A stretch of 22,337 bases of DNA from Pelagophyceae sp. CCMP2097 (Eukaryota; Sar; Pelagophyceae). The position numbers and the translations under genes are program-made. The stretch spans positions 78,648 through 100,984 of the forward strand of contig MU657291.1 of the NCBI GenBank assembly GCA_026770575.1, in the 5' to 3' direction. The notes under the pieces are model-generated. The model searched no databases and was not told where the DNA came from. It was given only the letters and a program-made list of their open reading frames with translations. Every line of letters starts with the position of its first letter. The first letter of the stretch is position 1. Positions 1 through 7,480 of this stretch are shown here, piece by piece.

Positions 1-332
1 CAGCTCGCCGTAGTTCGACTCGGCGCCGTACCTAAAGTGGAAGTGACGGAATGGCGCGGGCCCAGGGCGCCCGCGCCGGCCGCCTCTGGGCGCGCGGGCG
101 CGCGTGCGCGCGGCTGCGGCCCGGGCGCATAGCCCCCGGCCAGACGCGGCGCCATACCGCATGCCGCCCTTGTCGGCGCCGTTGCCGCTCTCGAGCACTG
201 GCGCTCTCTTATTCATCCCACGGTCCCACCACTTTTGCAGCCTCGCACGCTCGAGCCTCGACCGTCGCTGCTCGTGCAGCTCGTTGTAGACCGCCGCCCA
301 TGCGACCTTTTGCCGAAGCGACTTGCCGTAAA
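1..332 (-). CDS. Unrecognised protein, partial, runs off the left edge
   Basis: On the minus strand a reading frame with protein-like composition runs from about 332 down to 158. It contains KVAWAAVYNELHEQRRSRLE and then KWWDRGMNKRAPVLE, a charged and probably helical stretch. A donor (GTATGG, G at 157) and an acceptor (TTTAG ending at 32) join in phase to a last visible exon at 1-31, read as YGAESNYGEL. The same frame is also open straight through this proposed 126-bp intron, but that stretch is very Arg/Ala-rich and looks non-coding. The upstream boundary is set at an acceptor-like CTTCAG just above 332; the frame stays open further up to about 520 without an ATG. The gene continues to the left of the window. 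I do not recognise the family and suggest no function. Confidence 0.4.
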
Positions 333-489
333 CTGAAGTCCGAGGAGAGCCACGGCGGGACCCTCCATCACCGGGCTCTAAGGCTAGCACCGTGGTGCTC
401 AGGAGCGTGCCAGCGCCTCCGAGTCCACGCCGGTATGTGCACTCATTCGAGACGTTCGACAAAACAACGGATTGGTCGCACTTGCAGAT

Positions 490-532
490 ACAACTTTGCA
501 CTTTCAGTTACAACTTTGCACTTTCAGTTACA
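490..532. repeat. 20-bp tandem duplication
   Basis: The 20-bp unit ACAACTTTGCACTTTCAGTT occurs twice head to tail (490-509 and 510-529), followed by the first bases of a third copy. It lies in the gene-free stretch between the left-edge gene and the inverted-repeat elements. A further relic, TACAACTTTGAA, follows at about 553. No gene or regulatory role can be assigned. Confidence 0.8.
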
Positions 533-633
533 GGTTTCAAGTGCAAGGTTCGTACAACTTTGAATTGTGCTGAAGCCCTCTATTCACCCTGTAGGAATTC
601 CTACAGCAGTTGGAGTGCATAATAGAAGAAGAA

Positions 634-973
634 GCAGTTGCCACTTGATTTCCGAAAGTCCAAAACTTAAAGCATCGGCCAAAAGCAAAAGCAAAAGCAA
701 AAGCAAAAATCCAATATCCAAAACCAAAGGCATGTCAAAATCTCAATAAGGCAGATATTTAAAGATTTAATAAAATCCCAAAAGTCTTATTTTTGTAGAA
801 TTGTGCTCCAAATTTTGGAAATAGAATTGATAAAATCCTAAATATCCGCCTTATTGAGATTTTGACATGCCTTTGGTTTTGGATATTGGATTTTTGCTTT
901 TGCTTTTGCTTTTGCTTTTGCTTTTGGCCGATGCTTTTTGGTTTTGGACTTTCGGAAATAAAGGGGGAACTGC
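634..973. mobile_element. Foldback (hairpin) element, non-autonomous
   Basis: Two long arms are inverted copies of each other: 634-761 and about 840-973, around a loop of about 78 bp. The core of each arm reads, in one orientation, TTTCCGAAAGTCCAAAAC, then GCATCGGCC, then an AAAAGC hexamer array, then ATCCAATATCCAAAACCAAA and CATGTCAAAATCTCAATAAG. The outer ends share GCAGTT. The left arm has four AAAAGC units and the right has five, so the arms have diverged by one unit. No coding capacity is present and I see no clear target-site duplication. A MITE-like or foldback transposon is the best reading. A non-transposon origin by inverted duplication is possible. Confidence 0.65.
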
Positions 974-1192
974 TGTGTAATGTAATGTAATAAAAATCAC
1001 AGGATGTCCAGTCCCGGAGGACCTTCTCCTGGCCTAGTCAGATCAACCAACTTAGCACGAATTTGGTGGGTTTTAATTTAAATAAGAAACGATAAATGAA
1101 AGTATCTACGAAATGGGGAGTATTTTCGTGCATGATGAAGTCAACCTTAGCATGGATTGACAGAAAATCAAAAAGAGGAATTTTCTCACTTA

Positions 1193-1555
1193 GAGTAAAA
1201 GTCAATTTAAGAAACGGCTAAGCGAAAAAAATCAGTGGCCCGGCGACCCCGTTGTTTGCGGTTTTGACGCTGCCAGGGGACGCGCCTGGGTCCCCTCCAC
1301 CCACCCCCAAATCATGGCGTCCGCTGAGGACCTCTGTGAGAAATTTAGCATAGGCAGAGTCCGGACCGACCATCGGTTCTTTAAAAAACGCCGGTCAGAT
1401 TAAGAACCGGGCCCCTGGAGCCGGATAATATCCCAATGAGGGAGTTAATGGATTTTAATTGGGTCTTATAAATTCCTTATTGAGATATTGGACGTCTTTT
1501 GTCGATTTCTTCGTCGGTTCTTAAATTGACCAGGTTCTTAGATTGACTTTTACTC
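1193..1555. mobile_element. MITE-like element with TA flanks
   Basis: The ends are inverted repeats. 1193-1215 begins GAGTAAAAGTCAATTTAAGA and the reverse complement of 1533-1555 begins GAGTAAAAGTCAATCTAAGA, with 21 of 23 positions matching. Each end is flanked by the dinucleotide TA (1191-1192 and 1556-1557), as expected for Tc1/mariner-type (Stowaway-like) insertions. The right end carries a second, internal copy of the terminal motif (TTCTTAAATTGACC). Further internal inverted repeats include ATCCCAATGAGGGA near 1430 against TCCTTATTGAGATATT near 1475. There is no transposase. Because TA is itself palindromic, the TA flanks are only weak proof of a target duplication. Confidence 0.55.
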
Positions 1556-1557
1556 TA

Positions 1558-2087
1558 TTCTGCTAAAACATTCCTCACGAGGTATAGCGTAAGTAGCACA
1601 ATCTCCCAAAATATGATCTGTATCTTGGACCCCCACAAATGCGCCAAGGGGGCGGAAGGGAAAAAGTGCATCAAAACTACGCGCATCAGCACGCGGGGTA
1701 TCTACGGCACGCCCCGGAGGCCCCGCCGCCCACCCAAACATCACCGTTGCTCCCAACTGCGCATCAAACGGAACTCTCAACTGATCTACTCTGCATGTAG
1801 ATACTCTGCATACAATTGTATAAGGAAGGTGTCCCCCCGCGGCTCTCTGGAAGCTCCGAAGATCCCCTCGGGGTGTACGGTCGATCGCCTGTGGACCTGA
1901 GGCCGGCCCCGCGCCCTACCGAAGCGGCTCGGCGGGTGGTGAGGTCATTTAGGTCATTGCATACAGTTGCGTACATCCTTGTGGCGTACGGGCGACGGTA
2001 TCATGTGCCCGTCGGCTTCAGGCAAATGCCCCTCTCGGGGGGATTCTTCGTCAGAGCGCGGCGACGGGGCCGGGGGCGGGGCCGCCC
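1558..2087. other. Gene-free stretch left of the cupin gene
   Basis: I find no supported gene here. One minus-strand frame (1550-1780) has protein-like composition near its end, including DTDHILGDCATYAIPREECF. It has no family match I can name, and its stop lies inside the terminal repeat of the adjacent element. It could be a 3' exon of the cupin gene or a chance frame. Short direct repeats of GCAGAGTA occur near 1790-1812 on the minus strand. Confidence 0.4.
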
Positions 2088-2931
2088 TCACCCAGAGAAG
2101 CCGAGGGGCGTTGGCTTGGCCGTCGGCTCCACGTAGACGGGTGTCGGCGTCGTCGTCGGCGGCACGTAGACGGTCGGTGTCGGCGTCTCGTCGACGGGCG
2201 TCGGCGGCACGTAGACAGTCGGCGTCGGCGTCTCGTCGACGGTCGTCGGCGCCTCGTAGACGGTCGGCTTATTCGTCTCGACGACGGGCGTCGGCACCAC
2301 GTTGACGGGCGTCGGCGCCTTTGTGGGCTGCGCGTACGAGGGGTAGACGGGCTTGTACGTGGAGATGTGCCAGAGGTCGCAGCGCGCGATGCACTCGGCG
2401 CGGCCGGCGGCGGGCCCCGCGGGCAGGCCCGCGATGAGGCGCTCGACGTCGGCGTCGCCCGCGCCGAGCGAGTCGGCCGCCTGCGGACCGCTGAGGCGCC
2501 GCTGCTGCATATGGCGCTCTCGCTCTTCCGCCACAAGTTCGAAGCGGGCGCGGGTGCTCCACGGCCTCGGGGGGAGCTCGAAGAAGCGCGTCGTGATAGT
2601 GACGACGCCGGGGTCCTCGGAGTTGAGCGCGGAGATGTACGTGGCGGGCTTGCAGCCCAGGTTCTGCTGGTAGTGGATGAGGCCCTGCGGGAAGAACTTG
2701 ACCGAGCCCGTCTTCAGGTCGTTGACGATGGTGCGCGCGCCGCCGTTCTCCTCGACGTGCGCCGTCCTCAGAAATTCGGCGTCGATGACGTAGAGCAGCT
2801 CCGTCGCGCGCGGGTGCGCGGGTGCTCGTGCGGCAGGTTGATGCCGCACGGCTCAATCTCAAAGAGCGAGTACGACAGCCCCTCGCCGTAGAGCGAGGGG
2901 AGCTCGGCCACCGTGACGGCGCGGATCGTAC
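2088..2931 (-). CDS. Germin-like cupin with an apparent frameshift; 5' end unresolved
   Basis: The translation contains both germin signature boxes. Box 1 reads CGINLPHEHPRATELLYV (His-x-His-x4-Glu) and box 2 reads GSVKFFPQGLIHYQQN, which fits G-x5-P-x4-H-x3-N. These residues bind a metal, usually Mn, in germins, spherulins and oxalate-degrading cupins. The first box is split between two frames. An 8-bp tandem duplication (GCGCGGGT at 2808-2815 and 2816-2823) shifts the frame between HEHPR and ATELL, and removing one copy restores a continuous domain. The proposed exon starts after an acceptor CTAG (2932-2935) with GTIRAVTVAELPSLYGEG. The C-terminus is a Pro/Thr-rich linker with a repeated PVDETPTPTVYVPPT unit, typical of extracellular or wall proteins. 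No signal-peptide exon was found. This is either a recent pseudogene or an assembly error, and the specific activity is unknown. Confidence 0.75.
2158..2247. repeat. 45-bp tandem repeat in the cupin linker
   Basis: Two adjacent 45-bp units (2158-2202 and 2203-2247) differ at a few positions and encode 15-residue Pro/Thr/Val linker repeats on the minus strand. Shorter degenerate copies follow to about 2300. In-frame minisatellites of this kind lengthen or shorten the linker without breaking the frame. Confidence 0.8.
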
Positions 2932-3260
2932 CTAGTCACCGTGACGGTGCGGATCATCGCCGCCCCTTGGGGCGCATTTCAGACGGCTCCACGTGACGCC
3001 GAGCACTCGTAAGAGGTGGGGACGCTACCGCACTTCAAGGAGCACTCCTGCCCAGCCGGTCCGAAAGAAGGCCGGCGGCCGGGATGGCGGTCCCTCGGGA
3101 GCCCGCCGCACGTATTCCGCCACTCGCCCAGCGCGCGGTCCCGAGCAGCCGAGTGGCCCGACGCCCGCGAGCCCCCTTGTCCCGGAGGAGACGTGTCCGT
3201 GACGATTCCCTGCGTCGTGGCTCCGTGGACCGTCGCAGATGGGATATCCTATACGTATAT
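2932..3260. other. Interval between the cupin and RTRAF genes
   Basis: This should hold the 5' end of the cupin gene (signal peptide) and the RTRAF 3' UTR. I see no convincing signal-peptide exon. A 19-bp sequence at 2909-2927 recurs 28 bp away at 2937-2955 with two differences, on either side of the proposed cupin acceptor. Confidence 0.5.
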
Positions 3261-4398
3261 TTACCGACCGACCTTGCCAAGTTTTGTATCGGTCTTCGGG
3301 TCGGCCACGAAGTTTTGCGCCAGCGCAAGCATCCGGTTCACGTCGCTCTGCAAAGAGCGCAAGTCGACGAGGAGGAGCAAGCGGATCCGCGCCGAGACCT
3401 ATGGTGCGTGGCACCGTCCTCCCTGACAACAAAACATCGTACTCCCAAAAAGGGCAAGGCCGTCGAGAAGCCGGGCGCCAAAGGACGCTGATAAGGTGCC
3501 TCGTCACACGTCGGGTCGCCCGTCGAAAAACCGAGCGGGTAATCGCCAGCCTACGTGTCAGCGTCGGCAGGCACCAACGCCAAGGGGCGAGTACTCAAAG
3601 GGCGACTGAAGGGGCGAAGAACCAAAGGGCGAAGGTCATGACGCACGTCGAGCGGCAGCGCGCCTTTGGCGTCTTGGCGCGTCGCCGAGGCCGCAGCCAC
3701 CGCCGCCAAGAGCGCGCCGTCGTCTTCCGCCACGGCCAGACCCAGGCCGCCGCACCTAGACGAGTCTCCGCACGAGTGCGTTGGCCGTAGCAACAACGCA
3801 CAGCCTCGCCACAGCCGCGTCGCCGTCGGGCGCGCCGTTTTCGCGCGACCTTCGCGACGCCAAAAAGACACCGGTGTCGCGTCTTAGTGCCTCCTCGTCT
3901 TCCTCGTACCTATCGCAGATGTGGCGCCCCGTGGTGGGGGCCTTTGGTTTTTTACGCACTTGCAGTCCACAGCCTTTCCAGCGAGCCACGCCAGAGCCAG
4001 CGCCGCGTCGCCCGGCCACGGCAGCGCGCACCCAACGTCGGCGAGGTACTCGGAAAACGCGCCTGCGGGGAAGCGTCACACCGCGCAGTCGAGCGCCGCG
4101 CGGGCCGGAGGCGTCGGGCCAACGCGAGGGCGGTCCAACGCGCAGTCCAATGGGCAGTCCGGTGCGCAGTCCAAGGCGTTTTCGAGACCCGCGGCGCGTC
4201 CCAGCGGGCATGGTCCCAAAAGAGGGACGCACCGTCCCAGTGCGGCCCGGGTGTACGGAGCGTTGCGCGTTTGTCGATCTCCCAACACCGGATTTGTAAG
4301 TCCTCAAGCCAGCAAACGTGCATCAGCACCGAATCGCCGTCGGCCAAATCCAGTACCAGCGGGCAATCCAGCGCGGCGAGGAGGCGCCGCAGAGGCAT
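3261..4398 (-). CDS. RTRAF: RTRAF/C14orf166/CGI-99 orthologue, six exons
   Basis: Exons on the minus strand: 4398-4233, 4062-3960, 3909-3802, 3755-3647, 3550-3500, 3398-3261. All phases agree and give 224 residues (the human protein is about 244). The N-terminus reads MPLRRLLAALD, then CWLEDLQIR (family WLEDxKIR), W-x2-AFSEYLADVGC and ALAWLAGKAV. The C-terminus reads LGFSTGD, then LRSLQSDVNRML and ADPKTDTKLGKVGR, the last nearly identical to the family's end. RTRAF is known as an RNA-binding subunit of the tRNA-ligase complex and a partner of RNA polymerase II and RNA transport granules. Four donors are GTGCGT. The fifth intron (3399-3499) has to start with GC (GAG|GCACC) to keep phase and alignment with the family (TGDAVLNE in human, TGDPTCDE here). 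It is divergent from LSM12 across 369 bp. Identity is very likely; exon ends await cDNA. Confidence 0.9.
4063..4232 (-). repeat. 12-bp minisatellite in RTRAF intron 1
   Basis: This intron (GTGCGT...CCGCAG) contains about four degenerate 12-bp units on the minus strand: TTGGACTGCGCA, CCGGACTGCCCA, TTGGACTGCGCG and TTGGACCGCC, at about 4130-4175. They make long open frames in the region that are not coding. Confidence 0.65.
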
Positions 4399-4767
4399 GT
4401 CCGGACCGCCGGGCCGCCGTCAAATCCGCGCCGGCACTGCTAGATGACTGACACCGCCCGCCGCTTCTCTTCGCGCTCTCCCGTTTCTCTGCTCCCCGCT
4501 TCGCCCTCCCGCGCCGACTGATAGATTAAAGTAAAGCTCGCCAAACCTGGTTCCGCACGGAGGGGCCCCGGGCCTGTTACCACCCGTCGCCGAGTCGAAC
4601 CTCGACGATACGGCTGGCGGGCGTTCAACTCCCGGCGCCCTGCCCAAACGGCCACGCACCGAGCCGCGGACCTTTCAGCTTACGCACGGGCTTTGCAGCG
4701 AGCTTGAGCGTTCGGCGGGAGCTTGAGCGGCTTTTCAAGCGGCGTGCGACGCCCGCCGTCGTTCCGG
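4399..4767. promoter_or_regulatory. Shared upstream region of RTRAF and LSM12
   Basis: The 369 bp lie between the start codons of two divergent genes and so should contain both 5' UTRs and promoters. No TATA box or other motif stands out. An AT-richer patch (ATAGATTAAAGTAAAG, about 4521-4536) is the only compositional feature. The assignment rests on position alone. Confidence 0.45.
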
Positions 4768-5661
4768 ATGGCGACATCGGCCGGTTCGCTGGAGGTGGGT
4801 TCGCTGGTGGAGGTGACGCTGTTGGACTCGGCTTGTGTGAAAGGGTATGTTTACACGGTGGATCCAGTTACTGGGACGTTGGTCATCGTGCAGAGGGCGA
4901 CGAGTGAGGCCCAAAAGGACGACTTCGAGCTGACGCTCGTCGCCTCGCACGCGGTCGAGTCCCTGAAAGTACTCTCGACGGAGTTGCCGGCGGCGGACGA
5001 CGCGCTTGGGGCGCTGCTGGCGAAGCTGCCGGCGCCGGAAGTCAAGTTGGCTGAAAAGCGCGAAAAAGACGCCCTCGACGCCATGGAGGCCGCCATGGCC
5101 CAGCTCAACCCAAACGCGCCCCTCGACGGCCAGGTGCGCTTTTGGACGGGATTCGGCCATCTGAATTTGGGATGAGTCGAGGCCATCTTTCTTCTTCTAT
5201 TATGCACTCCACTGAGGCATCTTCACTTAGGCCATATTCGACGCCTTACACAAGACCATGGACTGCACCTGGCTCGCCAACGCCATCAACGTCCTCGACC
5301 AGGTGCGTCTTTTGAAGCGCCGTTTAGAGAGGCCGTTTAGAGAGGCCGTTTAGGGAAGCCGTTCAAAGAGGCCGTTGGGATACGGGCCCTCGCTCTCCCT
5401 CGCCGCACCTCCCGAGCGCAGGTTCGCATCGACCCGCCCTACTCGGCCGACGACTGCCACTCACTCGACGGCAACCAAGCCTCGTGCGTTTTTCCCTGAT
5501 GCCGCAGAAGCGCCTGGCCGCGAGTGGGCCCATGCCACGTCTTTTCTGGCATTGGGGTTGCGGCCCCTCACGGCCGACGTTCGCGTAGGCTGGACCGCAT
5601 CCGCATGGTGATTACGGGTATCAAGAAGAAGATTTTCCGGCGACCAACGCCAGCAACCTAA
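4768..5661 (+). CDS. LSM12: LSM12-like protein (LSm + AD domains), four exons
   Basis: Exons: 4768-5133, 5231-5302, 5422-5483, 5589-5661. Phases agree and give 190 residues (human LSM12 about 195). Residues about 7-60 form an LSm-like fold: VGSLVEVTLL, then VKGYVYTVDPVTGTLVIV. Residues about 95-180 match the anticodon-binding-like AD domain: EKREKDALDAMEAA, then IFDALHKTMDCTWL and VRIDPPYSADDC (family IxPPY-x-x-x-x-C). LSM12 proteins bind RNA and act with ataxin-2/PABP-type complexes; animal LSM12 is also an NAADP-binding protein. Whether either role holds here is unknown. ATG 4768 was chosen because it directly precedes the LSm fold; upstream in-frame codons include only non-ATG starts. Donors are GTGCGC, GTGCGT and GTGCGT. 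Intron 2 carries a minisatellite and intron 1 a dispersed 23-mer. Confidence 0.88.
5319..5376. repeat. 13-bp tandem repeat in LSM12 intron 2
   Basis: Units of GCCGTTTAGAGAG run 5319-5331, 5332-5344, 5345-5357 (GCCGTTTAGGGAA) and 5358-5370 (GCCGTTCAAAGAG), with a partial fifth to 5376. They lie wholly inside the intron. Confidence 0.85.
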
Positions 5662-6278
5662 CGCGGGCAACCTAACGCGGCCGACGAGCCCGGCGCGGCG
5701 TGGTCACGGCGGGCGAGCCGTGCATCGGGCGTACACGACTCATCACCCTCGTCGAGGCGCCGCCGCCGCGCCCGCCCGTCGGTCGGCGGCCGCCACAGAA
5801 AGCGCCGGCCGTGCGCACACCCGTGCGCACGTCCTGGACAGCCGCGCGCCCTCCGTGCGCACCAGAGGCATATTGGGCGAGTCACTACATAAAGAAACAC
5901 AGCACCCGGAATCTATTCACGCATTCAGGGAGGATCTAGCCTCGCGGAGAATCGGCCCTCCAGAGGAATCGGCCCTTGCAGAGATCGCGGCAATGGGAGC
6001 AGCGCAGCCACTCCTCTCAAGCGCCCCCTTGGGTTCGAGAGTCCTTTCTGTCCGGCGCGGAAGTATCTTATTACGGATGGCGGCGGGTCGAGGCGACGAG
6101 TGCGTGCTCGGGGCGGGGCGACAGTAGCCGCTGGGCGACAGTAGGTGCAACAGAGCGAGTTCGATGGTTGGTTCGGGTGGGACATGGGGTTGGTCGTATG
6201 ATTTGATGTGGCAGAAGCCACAAGTGTGGAGCGCGTCGCTTCCCGCGGCTCCAAGAGCCGCGGAAGCCGCGCTTTTGA
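5662..6278. other. Convergent intergenic region, LSM12 and RSH 3' ends
   Basis: I see no gene with recognisable protein character in these 617 bp. They should contain both 3' UTRs. A small direct repeat GGGCGACAGTAG occurs near 6117 and 6133. The open frames here are Arg/Pro-rich and overlap on several strands, as expected by chance in GC-rich DNA. Confidence 0.45.
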
Positions 6279-7163
6279 TCACACGGCGGCGGCGGCGCGC
6301 TCGTGTTGGAGCCATTTCGCGCGGTGATCCACCAACTTCCCCCCGACGTGCTGCAGCGCCTCGTCGCCGCGCAGGAAGTCGTCGAGGGCGGAGGGGAAGC
6401 GGTGCAGCGCTAAGAGTTCCAAAAGCTGCGCAGCTCCGGGTACGCTCCGCAAGACAGCCGGGCAAGACGGGTTTAAGTAGCGCGCCGATAAAGCTCGAAG
6501 CTCGCACTCAATCTTGCGCAGTCCTAAAGATCTCGCCAACGGGACGAAGAGCAGCATGGTCTCTTCGGCTTTTCGGACCTGCTTCACTTGCGGCATGTGT
6601 TCAAGCGTGCGCATATTATGCAACCGATCCGCCAGCTTCACGACGGCCGTGCGCCATTCCAGGCCGACGGCGAGGAAGAAGCTCCGCTGGTTCTCTCTTT
6701 GCTTTTGAACCGACGAGTCGGTGACGCCTCGAACCAGAGTGGCGACGTCCGCGCCAAAGAGTTGCGAAATGTCCAGCAAAGTCACCGAAGTATCTTCCAC
6801 CGTGTCGTGCAAGAGGCCGGCGACGACGGTGTCGCAGTCCATTCGGAGGTCGGCGAGGATTAAAGCCGTCTCCAAAGGATGGATAATAAAGGGCTCGCCG
6901 GACTTGCGCCTTTGACCAGAATGAGCCTTTTCCGCAAAGGCCACCGCCTGGGAAATCTTGGATCTGCGCGCGGCGTCGAAGTACGAGGTAGAGTCGGACA
7001 GCTGCGCGACGATGCCGCAGACGACGGCGCCGTGGCTGACTCTAGAAGAGTCGTCGCCGCCGTTTAACTTCAACAGAGTCTTCTGCGCCTGCTGCAGTTT
7101 GGCCGGGAGCGCAAACGCGTTTAGGGGGGTCGCGCAGAGCGCAACGAGGAGGAACCGGAGCAT
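6279..7163 (-). CDS. Plastid-targeted RelA/SpoT-homologue, HD hydrolase domain only
   Basis: This single exon encodes 294 residues. The start at 7163 is chosen because it opens a signal peptide, MLRFLLVALCATPLNA, followed by FALPAK. A Phe at the cleavage site is the hallmark of heterokont plastid leaders. The HD domain carries the (p)ppGpp hydrolase residues: RRKSGEPFIIHP (His95), LLHDTVEDT (His119/Asp120, Glu123/Asp124) and KLADRLHNMRTL (Asp179, Asn183). The following ETMLLFVPLARSLGLRKIE segment is the conserved linker that in full RSH proteins leads to the synthetase. The protein ends about 70 residues later with no synthetase, TGS or ACT domain. The likely role is degradation of plastid (p)ppGpp. 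It resembles small alarmone hydrolases (MESH1) in domain content, but its sequence is of the long-RSH type. An upstream in-frame ATG (7289) would bury the leader and is unlikely. Confidence 0.85.
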   Translation of the reverse strand: MLRFLLVALCATPLNAFALPAKLQQAQKTLLKLNGGDDSSRVSHGAVVCGIVAQLSDSTSYFDAARRSKISQAVAFAEKAHSGQRRKSGEPFIIHPLETALILADLRMDCDTVVAGLLHDTVEDTSVTLLDISQLFGADVATLVRGVTDSSVQKQRENQRSFFLAVGLEWRTAVVKLADRLHNMRTLEHMPQVKQVRKAEETMLLFVPLARSLGLRKIECELRALSARYLNPSCPAVLRSVPGAAQLLELLALHRFPSALDDFLRGDEALQHVGGKLVDHRAKWLQHERAAAAV

Positions 7164-7480
7164 GCCGCCGCTCAGACGGCGGCCATCCCAAAGTTCAATG
7201 AGTCTGCTCACAAGCAGTGATGCAACCTCTCTCTCTTGGCGATGGCCATATGGGGGGTCAAGGGGGTCTTGGCGATGTTTTTTTTTCAAGCTCTCGCTGG
7301 GGGCGATTCGGGGACCGTCGTGAACGCGCCGCGGCGGCGCCCGGCGCGGGGTTGCAACTCGAAATTTGCGCGAGGATTAAATTTTCATTCTTGAGAGCAT
7401 TTTCAGGGAATGGCCGAATTTTGGCGCGACTCGAAGCTGGCCGGGCTGAAGACGGTCGCGCTTCGCCGTCGGCCGGGCCC
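7164..7480. promoter_or_regulatory. Shared upstream region of the RSH and ATRX-like genes
   Basis: The 317 bp lie between two divergent start codons and must carry both 5' UTRs. An AT-richer patch (GAGGATTAAATTTTCATTCT, about 7371-7390) is the only compositional landmark. No motif is recognised. The call rests on position. Confidence 0.4.

Noticed and set aside
51..563. 170-codon plus-strand frame at the left end
   Set aside because: It has Arg/Ala-rich low-complexity composition opposite a better minus-strand coding candidate, and it runs through the 20-bp tandem duplication.
2269..2862. Minus-strand frame of 197 codons overlapping the cupin
   Set aside because: It is an Arg-rich shadow of the cupin frame; the germin boxes are in the other frame.
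3756..4307. Single-exon 183-codon minus-strand frame
   Set aside because: It is a read-through of RTRAF introns. Only its last part coincides with a real exon, and the homology is scattered over three frames until spliced.
4560..4660. Possible tRNA on the minus strand (GGTTCGACTC box-B-like and TGGCCGTTTGGGCAGG box-A-like)
   Set aside because: The T-stem has two mismatches and the acceptor stem does not pair, so no cloverleaf forms.
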